From contig NZ_LMMP01000034.1 of the NCBI RefSeq assembly GCF_001422815.1, positions 133,442 through 197,441 of the forward strand: a DNA stretch of 64,000 nt, given 5' to 3'. The notes under the pieces were generated by a model. That model was not told where the DNA came from and did no database searches. It saw only the letters and a list, made by a program, of their open reading frames with translations. The translations under genes were made by a program, and so were the position numbers. Positions 33,417 through 43,782 of the stretch are shown here, one piece after another (the first letter of the stretch is position 1; every line of letters starts with the position of its first letter). Origin of the DNA: Methylobacterium sp. Leaf91 (GTDB taxonomy: Bacteria > Pseudomonadota > Alphaproteobacteria > Rhizobiales > Beijerinckiaceae).

Positions 33417-34112
33417 TCAGCAGGCGATCTGATCGCAACGACGCATGGCCCCGATCATCCGAGCGAGGGACTTCGCACCCGGATGTCCGAGAAGGCCGGC
33501 ATTGCCGAGCACGTAGGAGGGAGTCGCCACGAGACCGAGATCGGCCGCCATGCGCATCTGCGCCTTCAACGCGAGACGCACCTCGTCGCTATCGGCGATC
33601 GTCTCGAGCTCCGAGGCGGGCACGCCCAAGGTGGCGGCGACCTGAAGCGCGCCGGTGCCGTCGATCCGGCCGGGTCTGGCGAGCAGCTTCTGATAGAGCG
33701 TCCAGGCGGCGGCCGACCCCATCTTGCGCTGGATCGCCAATGCGACCTTCGCCGCCTGAGCCGATTGAGGCGAGAGAATCGGATTGTTGATAAGCCCGAT
33801 TCGCAAAGCGGTATCGCTCGCGGCGAGAGACGTCATGTCGATCGCCGCCTTCCGGCAATACGGACAATTGTAGTCGAAGAACTCGTAGAGCGTGATCTCC
33901 GCCTCGCGGGCCCCCACATAGGTCACGCCCTTCAGAGCAGGGATTTCCCCGACGATTTCACCCGGGAGCCGGGTGTTCGCGATTGGCCGGCCATCGTCGT
34001 TATCGACCTTGAAGGTCTGGCCGTAGCCCTGGGCATGGCCGCCGCGGAGTGACGCGACAAGGAAAGCCAGGCTCGCGGAACCGGCCAGGAACTTTCGACG
34101 GTCGATGGACAT
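33417..34112 (-). CDS. DsbA-family thiol oxidoreductase with Tat-like signal (231 aa)
   Basis: A periplasmic thioredoxin-fold protein of the DsbA/BdbD (Thioredoxin_4) group. The redox motif is CPYC at residues 83-86, in EFFDYNCPYCRKAA, and the cis-Pro loop is LVATPSYVLGN. The N-terminus MSIDRRKFLAG has a twin-arginine pair followed by a hydrophobic stretch and a likely cleavage after GGHA, so export by the Tat route is likely. The ATG at 34110-34112 puts the RR motif at residues 5-6; the open frame goes back to 34142 without a better start. Two Cys near the C-terminus (CDQIAC) are unusual and could form a second disulfide. Confidence 0.88.
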   Translation of the reverse strand: MSIDRRKFLAGSASLAFLVASLRGGHAQGYGQTFKVDNDDGRPIANTRLPGEIVGEIPALKGVTYVGAREAEITLYEFFDYNCPYCRKAAIDMTSLAASDTALRIGLINNPILSPQSAQAAKVALAIQRKMGSAAAWTLYQKLLARPGRIDGTGALQVAATLGVPASELETIADSDEVRLALKAQMRMAADLGLVATPSYVLGNAGLLGHPGAKSLARMIGAMRRCDQIAC

Positions 34113-34617
34113 GCGAACGGGGCCTCGAAGGTGCGGGATCACCGATCATTCGGCGTCGCGTGTCGCGCCTCTTAATCCCGGTTCGAGATGGTATCCAGAC
34201 CTTTGCTCCCCCGGGAGGAGTGCTCGCTCAGGAGGTCGCACGCATCCCGTCGCTGAAATATTTTTCTAACTCCTCACAGAGAGCACCTCGACCGATTCCC
34301 CCTCCGATTCCAAGCAACATTCGTGTATTCTGAGGCAATGTGCATATCCGATAAACTTTCTGGCAGATTAAAATGAAATATACAGGGGATAGATTGAGCC
34401 GTACCACAATAAACTAGGAGCATCTTGGAGCTTTGTGCGCCAGTATTAAGCAACAATATTTATTCGCAACCTTTATAGCGCAGCCGTGACGGAAATTTTC
34501 TAGTTTTCATAATCCGTCGCAGGGATTGTTAACTCAATTGATAGGGAATCTCCTATATCGAATGACACAGGGCTGAGCGCGGCGGCCCGCCACAAACCTT
34601 ACGCGTCAAATAGGGTG
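34113..34617 (+). other. AT-rich intergenic region between the DsbA-like gene and the chemotaxis receptor
   Basis: About 500 bases with the lowest GC of the window (34240-34560). It presumably holds divergent promoters. No gene with coding character is seen; a minus-strand frame at 34274-34456 lacks any. No tRNA, no strong hairpin and no clear operator can be named. Confidence 0.45.
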
Positions 34618-36096
34618 ATGAACTTTTTTTCGAATACCGATTTCCGCTCACGGATCGCCGCATTGAATCGTTCGCAAGCGGTCATCGAGTTCGATACCGA
34701 TGGCACCGTACTGACTGCAAACCGGAATTTTCTCGCCGCGATCGGCTACGAATTGTCCGAGATCCAGGGCAAGCATCACAGCCTTTTCGTCGAGCCGGCG
34801 TTCCGGGAGAGCCAGGATTACAAAGCCTTCTGGAGCGCGTTGGCCGCCGGCACCTTCCAGTCCGGCGAGTTCAAGCGCATCGGCAAGGGCGGGCGCGAGA
34901 TCTGGTTGCAGGCCACCTACAATCCTATCCTCGGTCGCAACGGAAAGACCGAGAAGATCGTCAAGTTCTCGTCCGACATCACCGAGCGCGTGATGCGCTC
35001 GATCAACCACGAGGGCCAGATCAAAGCCCTCGACCGCTCGCAGGCGGTCATCGAGTTCGCCCTCGACGGCACCATCCTCACGGCCAACCGGAACTTCCTC
35101 GACGTGATGGGCTACGACCTGTCCGAGATTCAGGGCCAGCCCCACAGCATGTTCGTCGGTCCCGATCTGCGGGCCACCGCGGCGTACAGGCGCTTCTGGG
35201 ATGAACTCGGCCGAGGTGAGTATCAGGCCGACGAGTATCGGCGGATCGCAAAGGGAGGCCGCGAGGTCTTCATCCAGGGGACCTACAACCCGATCTTCGA
35301 CCGGGACGGACGCCCGCTGAAGGTCGTCAAATTCTGCATCGACGTCACGCGGCAGGTGCTGGAGCGCCAGCGCCGCGCCGCTCTGCAGATCTCCATTGCC
35401 ACCGACCTCAACGCCATCGCCGGTGCCGCTTCGGGCGCGTCGCTACAGGCCGGTCAAGCCGCTCAGGCCTCGACTCAGGTCTCTTCCGACATCCAGACCG
35501 TGGCGTCCGGCGCCGAAGAGCTCGCGGCCTCGGTGTCCGAGATCAGCATGCAGGTGACCCACGCCTCCGAGATCTCCAGTCAGGCGGTCAAGCAGGCCGA
35601 GAAAACCAGCACTATCATCGCCGGTCTCTCGGGCGCGGCAACCCGGATCGGCGAAGTCGTCGCCTTGATCCAGGGCATCGCCGCGCAAACCAATTTGCTC
35701 GCCCTCAATGCGACGATCGAGGCGGCACGGGCGGGAGAAGCGGGTCGGGGCTTCGCCGTGGTCGCGACCGAGGTGAAGGCTTTGGCCGCCCAGACCTCCA
35801 AGGCGACCGAGCAGATCAGCGCTCAGATCATGTCGACCCAGCAAGTGACTCAGGATGCGGTGGGTGCCATCACCTCGATCCAGGACACGATCATGACCCT
35901 GAACGAAGTCGCGAGCGCGATTTCGGCGGCGGTCGAAGAGCAGAGCGCGGTGACCCGCGAGATGTCGGCGAGCATGCAGACCGCCTCCAACGGCGTAGGC
36001 CAGATCACTAGCAGCCTCAGTGAGATTGCCCGCTCCACCGAAGAGGTCGATTCGGCCACTCAGAAGGTGAGGGTCGCCTCCCAGGAAGCCGCCTAG
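34618..36096 (+). CDS. Soluble methyl-accepting chemotaxis protein with two tandem PAS domains (492 aa)
   Basis: Two PAS domains (about residues 15-125 and 137-247) share long identical stretches, for example [32 protein letters not shown] and KGGRE. They are 122 residues apart, a recent duplication. The cytoplasmic signalling tip [20 protein letters not shown] and [17 protein letters not shown], contacting CheA and CheW, is intact. No membrane segment is present, so it is a cytoplasmic receptor, perhaps an Aer-like redox or oxygen sensor with heme or flavin in PAS. GTG at 34615 directly precedes ATG at 34618; either could start, as no clear Shine–Dalgarno decides. Confidence 0.93.
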   Translation: MNFFSNTDFRSRIAALNRSQAVIEFDTDGTVLTANRNFLAAIGYELSEIQGKHHSLFVEPAFRESQDYKAFWSALAAGTFQSGEFKRIGKGGREIWLQATYNPILGRNGKTEKIVKFSSDITERVMRSINHEGQIKALDRSQAVIEFALDGTILTANRNFLDVMGYDLSEIQGQPHSMFVGPDLRATAAYRRFWDELGRGEYQADEYRRIAKGGREVFIQGTYNPIFDRDGRPLKVVKFCIDVTRQVLERQRRAALQISIATDLNAIAGAASGASLQAGQAAQASTQVSSDIQTVASGAEELAASVSEISMQVTHASEISSQAVKQAEKTSTIIAGLSGAATRIGEVVALIQGIAAQTNLLALNATIEAARAGEAGRGFAVVATEVKALAAQTSKATEQISAQIMSTQQVTQDAVGAITSIQDTIMTLNEVASAISAAVEEQSAVTREMSASMQTASNGVGQITSSLSEIARSTEEVDSATQKVRVASQEAA

Positions 36097-36169
36097 GGTC
36101 CCCTCTGCCGGTCCCTCGACGCTTCGCTCCAACGACGTCCGCGCCCTCCTTTGGCCGGGGGCGAAGCGC

Positions 36170-36796
36170 CTAACGCATCGCTCCCGGCCGGTCGCCTATC
36201 GCCCAGGCAAGCGCCTGTTCCAGCCGATCGTTACCCCAGAACAGCTCGCCATCGCCGGTCAGGAAGGTCGGGGCGCCGAAGATACCGCGCGAGCGTGCCT
36301 CTTCGCCGTTGACGCGCAGACGTCCCTTGTTGCCTTCCAAGGCCGCAGCCTTGAGGATCACGGTGCCATCGAGACCGAGCCCGTTGAGGACCCCCACGAT
36401 GGCCGGCGGTTCGGCGATGGAGCGCCCCAGAGAGAACTGGGTCTCGTAGACGGCTTTCGAGAACGGAACGAGCCAGTCGTGATCCATGCCGTAGGTGGCT
36501 GCACGGGTCGCGCTCAAGCTGTTCTGCGGGAACGGGTCGGGCCGCTTCAACGGAGGCAGGCCTTGCCTCGCCGCCTCGCGCTCCACATCCCGCCACATAT
36601 GCCGTCCCTTGGCCGGAAAGAGATTGAAGGGCGAGGAATTCCAGCCCTGGCTGGCGAAGATCGGGCCAAGGAGGAAGGGCCGCCAGCGCACTTCGACGCC
36701 GGCGGCTTCCGCCATCTCGTCGATCCGCATGGCCGCCAGGTAGGAATACGTGGAAGAGAACTCGTACCAGAATTCGAGGGTCGGCCGTCGCGGCAT
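36170..36796 (-). CDS. 2-hydroxychromene-2-carboxylate isomerase-like, kappa-GST family (208 aa)
   Basis: A DsbA-related fold of the HCCA isomerase/kappa glutathione transferase family. FWYEFSSTYSYLAAMRIDEM at residues 9-28 has Ser in place of the redox Cys, as in the isomerases. WRPFLLGPIFASQGWNSSPF follows, then GIFGAPTFLTGDGELFWGNDRLEQAL, typical of the family's end, here in one run split by the cis-Pro. The real substrate is unknown; no aromatic degradation genes adjoin. Confidence 0.9.
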   Translation of the reverse strand: MPRRPTLEFWYEFSSTYSYLAAMRIDEMAEAAGVEVRWRPFLLGPIFASQGWNSSPFNLFPAKGRHMWRDVEREAARQGLPPLKRPDPFPQNSLSATRAATYGMDHDWLVPFSKAVYETQFSLGRSIAEPPAIVGVLNGLGLDGTVILKAAALEGNKGRLRVNGEEARSRGIFGAPTFLTGDGELFWGNDRLEQALAWAIGDRPGAMR

Positions 36797-37001
36797 TCGT
36801 CGAATCTCCGGCGTGGGGTGACAAGCGGGGTTGAATTACGCAGTTTCGGCCGTCGGGGCCAGGGCAGCAACGGGCTCCGCCGACGCGGTGGTGGAAAGCG
36901 GGAGCGAACACCTCTGCAACGTCTCCTGCGGCATGCCGGTTGCACGACGCGGCTGTCGGCTGATAAGTCGCCCCGACTCCACGAGAACCGAAGCGAGCCC
37001 G

Positions 37002-38243
<1,242 letters not shown>

Positions 38244-38257
38244 GCCTCGGGATCCAC

Positions 38258-38284
38258 CCCTCCCCCGTCGCGGGGAGGGGTTTA
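38258..38284 (+). terminator. Terminator-like hairpin after argG
   Basis: CCCCTCCCC and GGGGAGGGG form a perfect 9-base-pair stem with a six-base loop, followed by only TTT. It belongs to the same GGGG/CCCC palindrome type as the atpA–atpG element and lies between two convergent genes. Confidence 0.6.
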
Positions 38285-38292
38285 CGCAGCGC

Positions 38293-38862
38293 TTAGACGG
38301 CGGACCAGCGGTTGCCCGCCTTACCGAAGGGGCCGGGGCCGAGATCGCCGTAGCGCAGGAAGATCTGCAGGGCCGGCTGCATCTCGTGATGCACCGCCGG
38401 TATTTCGGTCCCCGCTCCATAAGGCTCGGCCGTGTCGAAGGCAGGCACGTCGCGGCCGTCGTCCCAGACGATGTTCAGCTTCCTCACCAGCGCCAGATGC
38501 TCGTCCGTCACATCGAAGGTGACGTGCTCGGGCGTCTCTCCCGTCCCTTCGTCGCGAAACACGTCGCCGACATCCTCCGACGAAAGCTTGGCCAGGGTGT
38601 TGTGATACGCGTAGCGGCCCGGCTTCAACACGGCATTGTGGATGAAGACCGCGAGCGCGTCGCCGAGCGCCCGGTGTTCCTCGTCCGCCCCATCATCGTC
38701 GCCGGTGACGTTGAAGATGTCGCCGTCACGGTCGGTGCTGCCATAGGGTGCGTCGGGATGCACGATGGGCGCGCCTTGCCCAGCCGGGTTCCAGGCCACC
38801 ACCATCCGGCGGATCAGGGCGATCCGCTCGAGGGTGAGGTCGAAGGTTGTGCTGTCGGCCAT
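38293..38862 (-). CDS. Unknown protein with an internally duplicated domain (189 aa)
   Basis: No known family is recalled with confidence. The protein contains two copies of one unit: residues about 7-86 and 116-179. Both begin FD-x-T/V-…AL-x-R-…-W, continue with …P…PYG, and end with H-…-AL-x-F/I-…-L-x-PG. The second copy lacks the acidic DDDGADEE insertion of the first. No signal or membrane segment, so cytoplasmic. The gene is convergent with argG and followed on its upstream side by the mtgA end. Duplicated small domains with variable loops are common in immunity and binding proteins, but that is speculation. Confidence 0.8.
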   Translation of the reverse strand: MADSTTFDLTLERIALIRRMVVAWNPAGQGAPIVHPDAPYGSTDRDGDIFNVTGDDDGADEEHRALGDALAVFIHNAVLKPGRYAYHNTLAKLSSEDVGDVFRDEGTGETPEHVTFDVTDEHLALVRKLNIVWDDGRDVPAFDTAEPYGAGTEIPAVHHEMQPALQIFLRYGDLGPGPFGKAGNRWSAV

Positions 38863-38991
38863 GTCGCGTCCGCTATCGGTGTTATGTGCGTCGTGTCTCG
38901 CATCCGCCCCATCACGGGCCGGCCCCGGCCGCCTGCCGGAGAATGGACGGCTCTATGACACGTGTTGCGGCAAGCCTCCACGTGTCTGGAT

Positions 38992-39789
38992 TCAGCGAAG
39001 GCAGCCCATCAATCCACCGACCCCATTCATCCGCCCCTGGATGCGTGTGGCGACCGCACGCACGCCGCGAGACGGCAGGGCCGCATTGCGTTGGATCGGG
39101 TTCGGCAGAACGGCGGCGAGCAGGCTCGCCTCGCTGCGGTTGAGGTTCCGCGCGCTCTTTCCGAACCAGCGCTGCGCCGCCGCCTCGGCGCCGTACACAC
39201 CGTCCCCCCATTCGGCGATATTCAGATAGATCTCCATCATGCGCCGCTTGCCCCATAGGGTATCGGCGATAACGGCAAGAGGAATCTCCATTCCTTTACG
39301 GATGACCGAACGCCCGGGCCAGAGGAACACGTTCTTCACCGTCTGCATGGAGATCGTCGAGGCGCCGCGGCTCGGCCCCTCGTCGTCATCCACCACGTCG
39401 CGCAGGGCGCCCCAATCGACGCCGTTATGTAGGCAGAAGCGCTGATCCTCCGAAGCGATCACGGCCTGGACCAGGAGCGGGGAGATCGCGTCCAGGGTGA
39501 CCGCTTCGCGGCTCACGGGTTTGCCGGTCAACCATCGCGCCAGCATCAGGGTTGAGGGCGGCGTCAGCGCACTATAGACGAGCCCCAGAACAAGAATCAG
39601 GGCCAGCAACATGACGGGGAGCAGCATGAAGAGGCCGACCAGCCGCCTCACCCAATGCTTCCTTCGTCCTTGGCGGATGGAATCGAGATCGCGCGCATGG
39701 CGTGATCGCGAATCGCTGTCATCTGCCGCACCGTCGCGCCGTTCCTGAATCCGTACCTCCCGCACAACGACGCGCCCATTCTTGACCAA
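38992..39789 (-). CDS. mtgA: Monofunctional biosynthetic peptidoglycan transglycosylase (about 265 aa)
   Basis: Family GT51 enzyme that polymerises lipid II into glycan strands at the periplasmic side. It has one N-terminal membrane anchor (LVGLFMLLPVMLLALILVLG) and the GT51 motifs AVIASEDQRFCLHNGVDWGA (catalytic Glu in SEDQRF), RGASTISMQTVKN and KGMEIPLA, and EIYLNIAEWGDGVYGAEAAA. The start is uncertain. The longest frame begins with TTG at 39837 but would overlap the divergent prenyl-synthase gene. TTG at 39789 has AAGAAGG a few bases upstream and is used here. Confidence 0.9.
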   Translation of the reverse strand: MVKNGRVVVREVRIQERRDGAADDSDSRSRHARDLDSIRQGRRKHWVRRLVGLFMLLPVMLLALILVLGLVYSALTPPSTLMLARWLTGKPVSREAVTLDAISPLLVQAVIASEDQRFCLHNGVDWGALRDVVDDDEGPSRGASTISMQTVKNVFLWPGRSVIRKGMEIPLAVIADTLWGKRRMMEIYLNIAEWGDGVYGAEAAAQRWFGKSARNLNRSEASLLAAVLPNPIQRNAALPSRGVRAVATRIQGRMNGVGGLMGCLR

Positions 39790-39802
39790 GGCCCTTCTTA
39801 CG

Positions 39803-40762
39803 ATGACCTCACCAAAAGCATCCCACGCTTCGGTCAAGGCGGACGCATCTCAAGCGTTTTCCCACAAGCTTTCGAGCGTGGCCGACGCCGTCGAGGCGTT
39901 TCTGGCCGAACGCCTCGGTCCCGAGACGCAGACGGGCGAGATCACGCGTCCCACGCGGCTGATGGAGGCCATGCGCCATGCCGTGCTCGGCGGCGGCAAG
40001 CGTCTGCGCCCGTTCCTGGCGGTGGAGACGGCGCGGATGCTGGGCGGCTCCGAGGCCGGGGCGCTGGCCGCCGGTTCGGCCATTGAGCTCGTCCATTGCT
40101 ACTCCCTCGTCCACGACGACATGCCGGCCATGGACGACGACGACATGCGCCGGGGCAAGCCTACGGTCCACAAGGCCTATGACGAGGCGACCGCCATCCT
40201 CGTCGGCGACGCGCTGCAGACGCTGGCCTTCGAGATTCTGGCAGATGCGACCTGGCAGCCGGATCCGTCGATCCGTGCCGACCTCGTTCTCGGCCTTGCA
40301 AAGGCGTCCGGCCTCGGCGGCATGGTCGGCGGCCAGATCCTCGATCTCGGGGCGGAAGGTCGCTTCGGCGACGTCTCCCTCGATGTCGAGGACACGCTGC
40401 AGCTTCAGGCGATGAAGACCGGCGCCATCCTGGCCTTCTCGGTGGATGCGGGTGCCCTTGTGGGCGGTGCGACGTCGGATCAGCGTGCCTCCCTATGGCG
40501 CTACGGCCTCGCCTTGGGCCAAGCTTTTCAGATCGCCGACGATATCCTCGACCGCGAAGCCTCTCCCGAAGCGATGGGCAAAGCCACCGGCAAGGATAAG
40601 GATGCCGGAAAGGCGACACTCGTCGATCGTCTCGGCATCGACGGCGCCCGGGCGGAATGCGACCGCCTCGTCGGCATGTGCGAAGAGGCCGTTTCTTCCT
40701 GGGGCGACAAAGCCCAGACACTGCGCGAAGCGGCACGCTTCACGGTCGCCCGCAAAGTGTGA
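39803..40762 (+). CDS. ispA: Short-chain polyprenyl diphosphate synthase, farnesyl/geranylgeranyl type (319 aa)
   Basis: Condenses isopentenyl diphosphate with an allylic diphosphate. The first Asp-rich motif is DDMPAMDDDD (residues 105-114), the bacterial DDx4D type, and the second is DDILD in QIADDILDREAS. GGGKRLRPFL binds the substrate. Between these lie GDALQTLAFEIL and GGQILDLGAEG. The chain length is not certain; the residues ahead of the first motif (VHCYSLVHDD) are of the FPP type. The ATG at 39803 is used because the frame's earlier Met (TTG at 39782) adds only a few residues. Divergent to mtgA, with almost no spacing. Confidence 0.92.
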   Translation: MTSPKASHASVKADASQAFSHKLSSVADAVEAFLAERLGPETQTGEITRPTRLMEAMRHAVLGGGKRLRPFLAVETARMLGGSEAGALAAGSAIELVHCYSLVHDDMPAMDDDDMRRGKPTVHKAYDEATAILVGDALQTLAFEILADATWQPDPSIRADLVLGLAKASGLGGMVGGQILDLGAEGRFGDVSLDVEDTLQLQAMKTGAILAFSVDAGALVGGATSDQRASLWRYGLALGQAFQIADDILDREASPEAMGKATGKDKDAGKATLVDRLGIDGARAECDRLVGMCEEAVSSWGDKAQTLREAARFTVARKV

Positions 40763-40827
40763 TGCGATCGCCCCACTGAACTCTGCCGCGATGTTGCATT
40801 GCGGCAGGTCCGTGATATCAGGCCTTC

Positions 40828-40875
40828 ATGCATCTCAAGCGGTTCATCGATTTTCTCGGCCTGACGCCGCCGTAG
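40828..40875 (+). CDS. Possible 15-residue leader peptide ahead of the SulP transporter
   Basis: ATG at 40828 opens MHLKRFIDFLGLTPP and stops at TAG 40873-40875. AGG lies 5-6 bases before the ATG. The stop codon is inside a perfect palindrome that starts at 40872, and further hairpins follow up to the transporter gene. The peptide ends in Pro-Pro, a known ribosome-slowing pair. This arrangement fits a translated leader controlling a downstream gene, but a short ORF can arise by chance. Confidence 0.4.
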   Translation: MHLKRFIDFLGLTPP

Positions 40876-40974
40876 GCTTAAGCCTACCGAATCGTGTTCC
40901 GTCCGTGACCGGAGAGCGCTTGAGCGCCCGGTCATCAAGATGCCTGTCCCTGCTGACGCTTCGCGCGCGGGGAC
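40872..40974 (+). promoter_or_regulatory. Structured leader upstream of the SulP gene
   Basis: Three elements lie in a row. First, GTAGGCTTAAGCCTAC is a perfect 16-base palindrome (40872-40887). Second, TGACCGG…CCGGTCA encloses GCGCT-TG-AGCGC (40906-40934), a long bulged hairpin. Third, GTCCC…GGGAC closes over about 19 bases (40946-40974). Alphaproteobacterial sulfate-transporter genes are known to carry a conserved 5'-UTR RNA called the sul1 motif. I cannot confirm that this is one. Confidence 0.5.
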
Positions 40975-40991
40975 GATGAAAGCCATTCCCC

Positions 40992-42476
40992 ATGAACCGT
41001 CAGTCCTTCCGGAGCGAGTGGGCTCCCGACGTCACGCGTGAAATCCTGGCCGGCACGGTGGTCGCCCTGGCGCTGATCCCGGAGGCCATCGCCTTCTCGA
41101 TCATCGCGGGCGTCGACCCGAAAGTCGGGCTCTACGCTTCGTTCTGTATCGCCGTCATTTCCGCTTTCGCCGGTGGCCGTCCTGCCATGATTTCGGCTGC
41201 CACCGGCGCCATGTCCCTCGTCATGGTCACGCTCGTGAAGGAGCATGGGCTCGGCTACCTGTTCGCGGCCACCATTCTCACCGGGTTGCTCCAGATCGTC
41301 GCCAGTGCCGTACGCCTCGGCAACCTCATGCGCTTCGTCTCGCGCTCGGTGGTCACAGGCTTCGTCAACGCCCTGGCGATCCTCATCTTCCTCGCGCAGA
41401 TGCCGGAGTTGATCGGCCGCGGGCCGGTCGTCTACGCCATGACCGCCATCGGCCTCGCGATGATCTACGGCCTCCCCTACCTGACGAAGGCCGTCCCCTC
41501 ACCGTTGATCACGATCCTCGTTCTCACCGGAATCTCGGTCTGGTTCGGGTTCGACATCAGGACCGTGGGGGACATGGGTGCCCTGCCGAGCGAATTACCG
41601 GTCTTCGCCCTCCCCCAGGTGCCGTTCACTCTGGAGACGCTGCAGATCATCCTGCCCTATGCCCTCACCCTGGCGATGGTCGGCCTGCTCGAGAGCATGA
41701 TGACGGCGGCCATCCTCGATGAGATGACCGACACGACCTCCAACAAGAACCGCGAATGCGCCGGCCAGGGCCTCGCCAACGTCACCTCCGGCCTCTTCGG
41801 CGGCATGGCCGGCTGCGCCATGATCGGGCAATCGGTCATCAACGTCTCGTCCGGCGGGCGGGGCCGTCTCTCGACGCTGTGGGCGGGCGCGTTCCTGCTG
41901 TTCCTCATCGTGGTTCTCGGCCCCTATGTGGCGCGAATCCCGATGGCGGCCCTCGTCGCGGTGATGATCATGGTCTCGATCAACACCTTCCAGTGGAACT
42001 CCGTGCGGACCCTGCTGACCCACCCGAAGAGTTCGAGCGCAGTGATGCTCGGAACGGTGGCCGTCGTCGTGACGACGCATGACCTCGCCAAGGGCGTGCT
42101 GTTCGGGGTCGTTCTCTCGGGGTTGTTCTTCGCCCACAAGGTGACGCGGTTCTTCGGTATGTCGTCGGTACGCGACGAGGCCAGCCGCATCCGCACCTAC
42201 CGGGTGACGGGCCAGATCTTCTTCGCCACCGCGGAGGCGTTCCATTCCGCCTTCGATTTCCGCGAGGACGACCTGAACGGGGTCGTGATCGATCTCTCCG
42301 CCTCGCATTTCTGGGACATCACCAGCATCAGTGCTCTCGATAGGGTGGTGCTGAAATTCCGGAACCACGGCATACCTGTCGAGATCGTCGGAATGAACAC
42401 GGCGACGACCACCCTCGTCGATCGGGTCGGCACCCATCAGAAGCCCGGTGCGGCCCTCGCGGGGCCGGGTCACTGA
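40992..42476 (+). CDS. SulP-family anion (sulfate-type) transporter with STAS domain (494 aa)
   Basis: An integral membrane anion transporter or channel of the SLC26/SulP family. About 11-12 hydrophobic segments cover residues 15-390, opening with [20 protein letters not shown], the family's first segment. The C-terminal STAS domain (about 395-494) includes [20 protein letters not shown] with the family's D-x-S region. It is slightly shorter than typical sulfate transporters (about 550), and the sub-group could transport bicarbonate or another anion. A leader with a tiny ORF and hairpins precedes it. Confidence 0.92.
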   Translation: MNRQSFRSEWAPDVTREILAGTVVALALIPEAIAFSIIAGVDPKVGLYASFCIAVISAFAGGRPAMISAATGAMSLVMVTLVKEHGLGYLFAATILTGLLQIVASAVRLGNLMRFVSRSVVTGFVNALAILIFLAQMPELIGRGPVVYAMTAIGLAMIYGLPYLTKAVPSPLITILVLTGISVWFGFDIRTVGDMGALPSELPVFALPQVPFTLETLQIILPYALTLAMVGLLESMMTAAILDEMTDTTSNKNRECAGQGLANVTSGLFGGMAGCAMIGQSVINVSSGGRGRLSTLWAGAFLLFLIVVLGPYVARIPMAALVAVMIMVSINTFQWNSVRTLLTHPKSSSAVMLGTVAVVVTTHDLAKGVLFGVVLSGLFFAHKVTRFFGMSSVRDEASRIRTYRVTGQIFFATAEAFHSAFDFREDDLNGVVIDLSASHFWDITSISALDRVVLKFRNHGIPVEIVGMNTATTTLVDRVGTHQKPGAALAGPGH

Positions 42477-42480
42477 TCGA

Positions 42481-42515
42481 CGGGACGAGCGGGATCGAGC
42501 GGGATCGAGCGGGAG
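42481..42515. repeat. 10-base tandem repeat between the SulP gene and leuB
   Basis: The unit GGGATCGAGC occurs twice exactly (42491-42510), with one degenerate copy before and half a unit after. It lies right after the transporter stop. No function is evident. Confidence 0.7.
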
Positions 42516-42583
42516 ACTTGCCAAGCGCCCGAGCCCGTCGCTACAGCCGCGCGACGCATCACCCCTTGCCCGCGAGTGCTCCC

Positions 42584-43693
42584 ATGACCGCCTACAAGCT
42601 CCTCCTCCTCCCCGGTGACGGCATCGGCCCGGAGGTGATGGCCCAGGTGAAGACCGTAATCGGTGCACTCGCCGAGACCGGTCTCGCCACGTTCGAGACC
42701 GAGACCGACCTCGTCGGCGGCTCGTCCATCGACGCTCACGGCGTGCCCCTCACCGACGAGGCCCTCGCGCGGGCGGACGCGGCGGATGCGATCCTGCTCG
42801 GCGCGGTGGGCGGCCCAAAATGGTCCGGCGTCGCCTACGACATCCGCCCCGAGGCCGGGCTTCTGCGGCTCCGCAAGGATCTCGGCCTGTTCGCGAATCT
42901 GCGGCCGGCGATCTGCTACCCGGCGCTGGCGGATGCGTCCGCGCTGAAACGCGAGCTCGTCGAGGGTCTCGACATCATGATCGTGCGCGAACTCACCGGC
43001 GGCGTCTATTTCGGTGAGCCGAAGGAAATCACCACCCTCCCCGACGGCACCAAGCGCGCCGTGGATACCCAGGTCTACACCACGGGCGAGATCGAGCGGA
43101 TCGCCCATGTGGCCTTCGATCTGGCGCGCAAGCGCTCGGGCCGCGTGGCCTCGGCCGAGAAGCACAACGTGATGAAATCCGGCGTCCTGTGGAAGGAGGT
43201 CGTCACCAAGGTCCATTCCGAGCATTACAGCGATGTCGAGCTCGAGCATGTGCTCGCCGACAATTGCGCCATGCAGCTGGTGCGCCGCCCGAAGCAGTTC
43301 GACGTCCTCGTGACCGACAACCTCTTCGGCGACGTGCTCTCGGATGTAGCGGCGATGCTCACCGGCTCCCTCGGCATGCTGCCCTCCGCTTCGCTCGGAG
43401 CAGTGGATTCGAAGGGAAGCCGCAAGGCGCTGTACGAGCCGGTCCATGGCTCGGCGCCCGATATTGCGGGCCAGGATCTCGCCAACCCCATCGCCATGAT
43501 CGGCTCGCTCGCCATGGCGTTGCGCTACTCGTTCGGCCTCGGCGAGGCGGCCGACCTACTCGACGGCGCGATCACCGATGCGCTCGCGGCGGGTGCCCGA
43601 ACGAAGGATATTGCCGGAGAGGGCGTGACGCCGCTGGGGACCGCCGGGATGGGCGAGGCCGTCTTGGCGGCTCTCAAGTCGCGGGTGCGCTGA
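42584..43693 (+). CDS. leuB: 3-isopropylmalate dehydrogenase (369 aa)
   Basis: Oxidises and decarboxylates 3-isopropylmalate in leucine synthesis, using NAD+. The N-terminus [17 protein letters not shown], the substrate-binding [17 protein letters not shown], the catalytic Tyr in [25 protein letters not shown] and [18 protein letters not shown] are all present. Other leu genes are not in the window. The ATG at 42584 gives the standard length. A very strong terminator follows. Confidence 0.97.
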   Translation: MTAYKLLLLPGDGIGPEVMAQVKTVIGALAETGLATFETETDLVGGSSIDAHGVPLTDEALARADAADAILLGAVGGPKWSGVAYDIRPEAGLLRLRKDLGLFANLRPAICYPALADASALKRELVEGLDIMIVRELTGGVYFGEPKEITTLPDGTKRAVDTQVYTTGEIERIAHVAFDLARKRSGRVASAEKHNVMKSGVLWKEVVTKVHSEHYSDVELEHVLADNCAMQLVRRPKQFDVLVTDNLFGDVLSDVAAMLTGSLGMLPSASLGAVDSKGSRKALYEPVHGSAPDIAGQDLANPIAMIGSLAMALRYSFGLGEAADLLDGAITDALAAGARTKDIAGEGVTPLGTAGMGEAVLAALKSRVR

Positions 43694-43722
43694 AGCGAGA
43701 ACCGCGGTCTCGTCCGGACATG

Positions 43723-43758
43723 AAAAAGGCGCCGACCCAACCGGGTCGGCGCCTTTTT
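43723..43758 (+). terminator. Strong bidirectional intrinsic terminator after leuB
   Basis: A perfect 16-base-pair stem (AAAAAGGCGCCGACCC and its complement) with the four-base loop AACC. It is flanked by five A and five T, and so works for leuB and for the convergent gene at 43783. Confidence 0.93.
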
Positions 43759-43782
43759 CGGTCCATCGTCCGAAGACTGCTC

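Noticed and set aside
34274..34456. 60-codon minus-strand ORF in the AT-rich spacer
   Set aside because: AT-rich region yields chance frames; no ribosome site or family.
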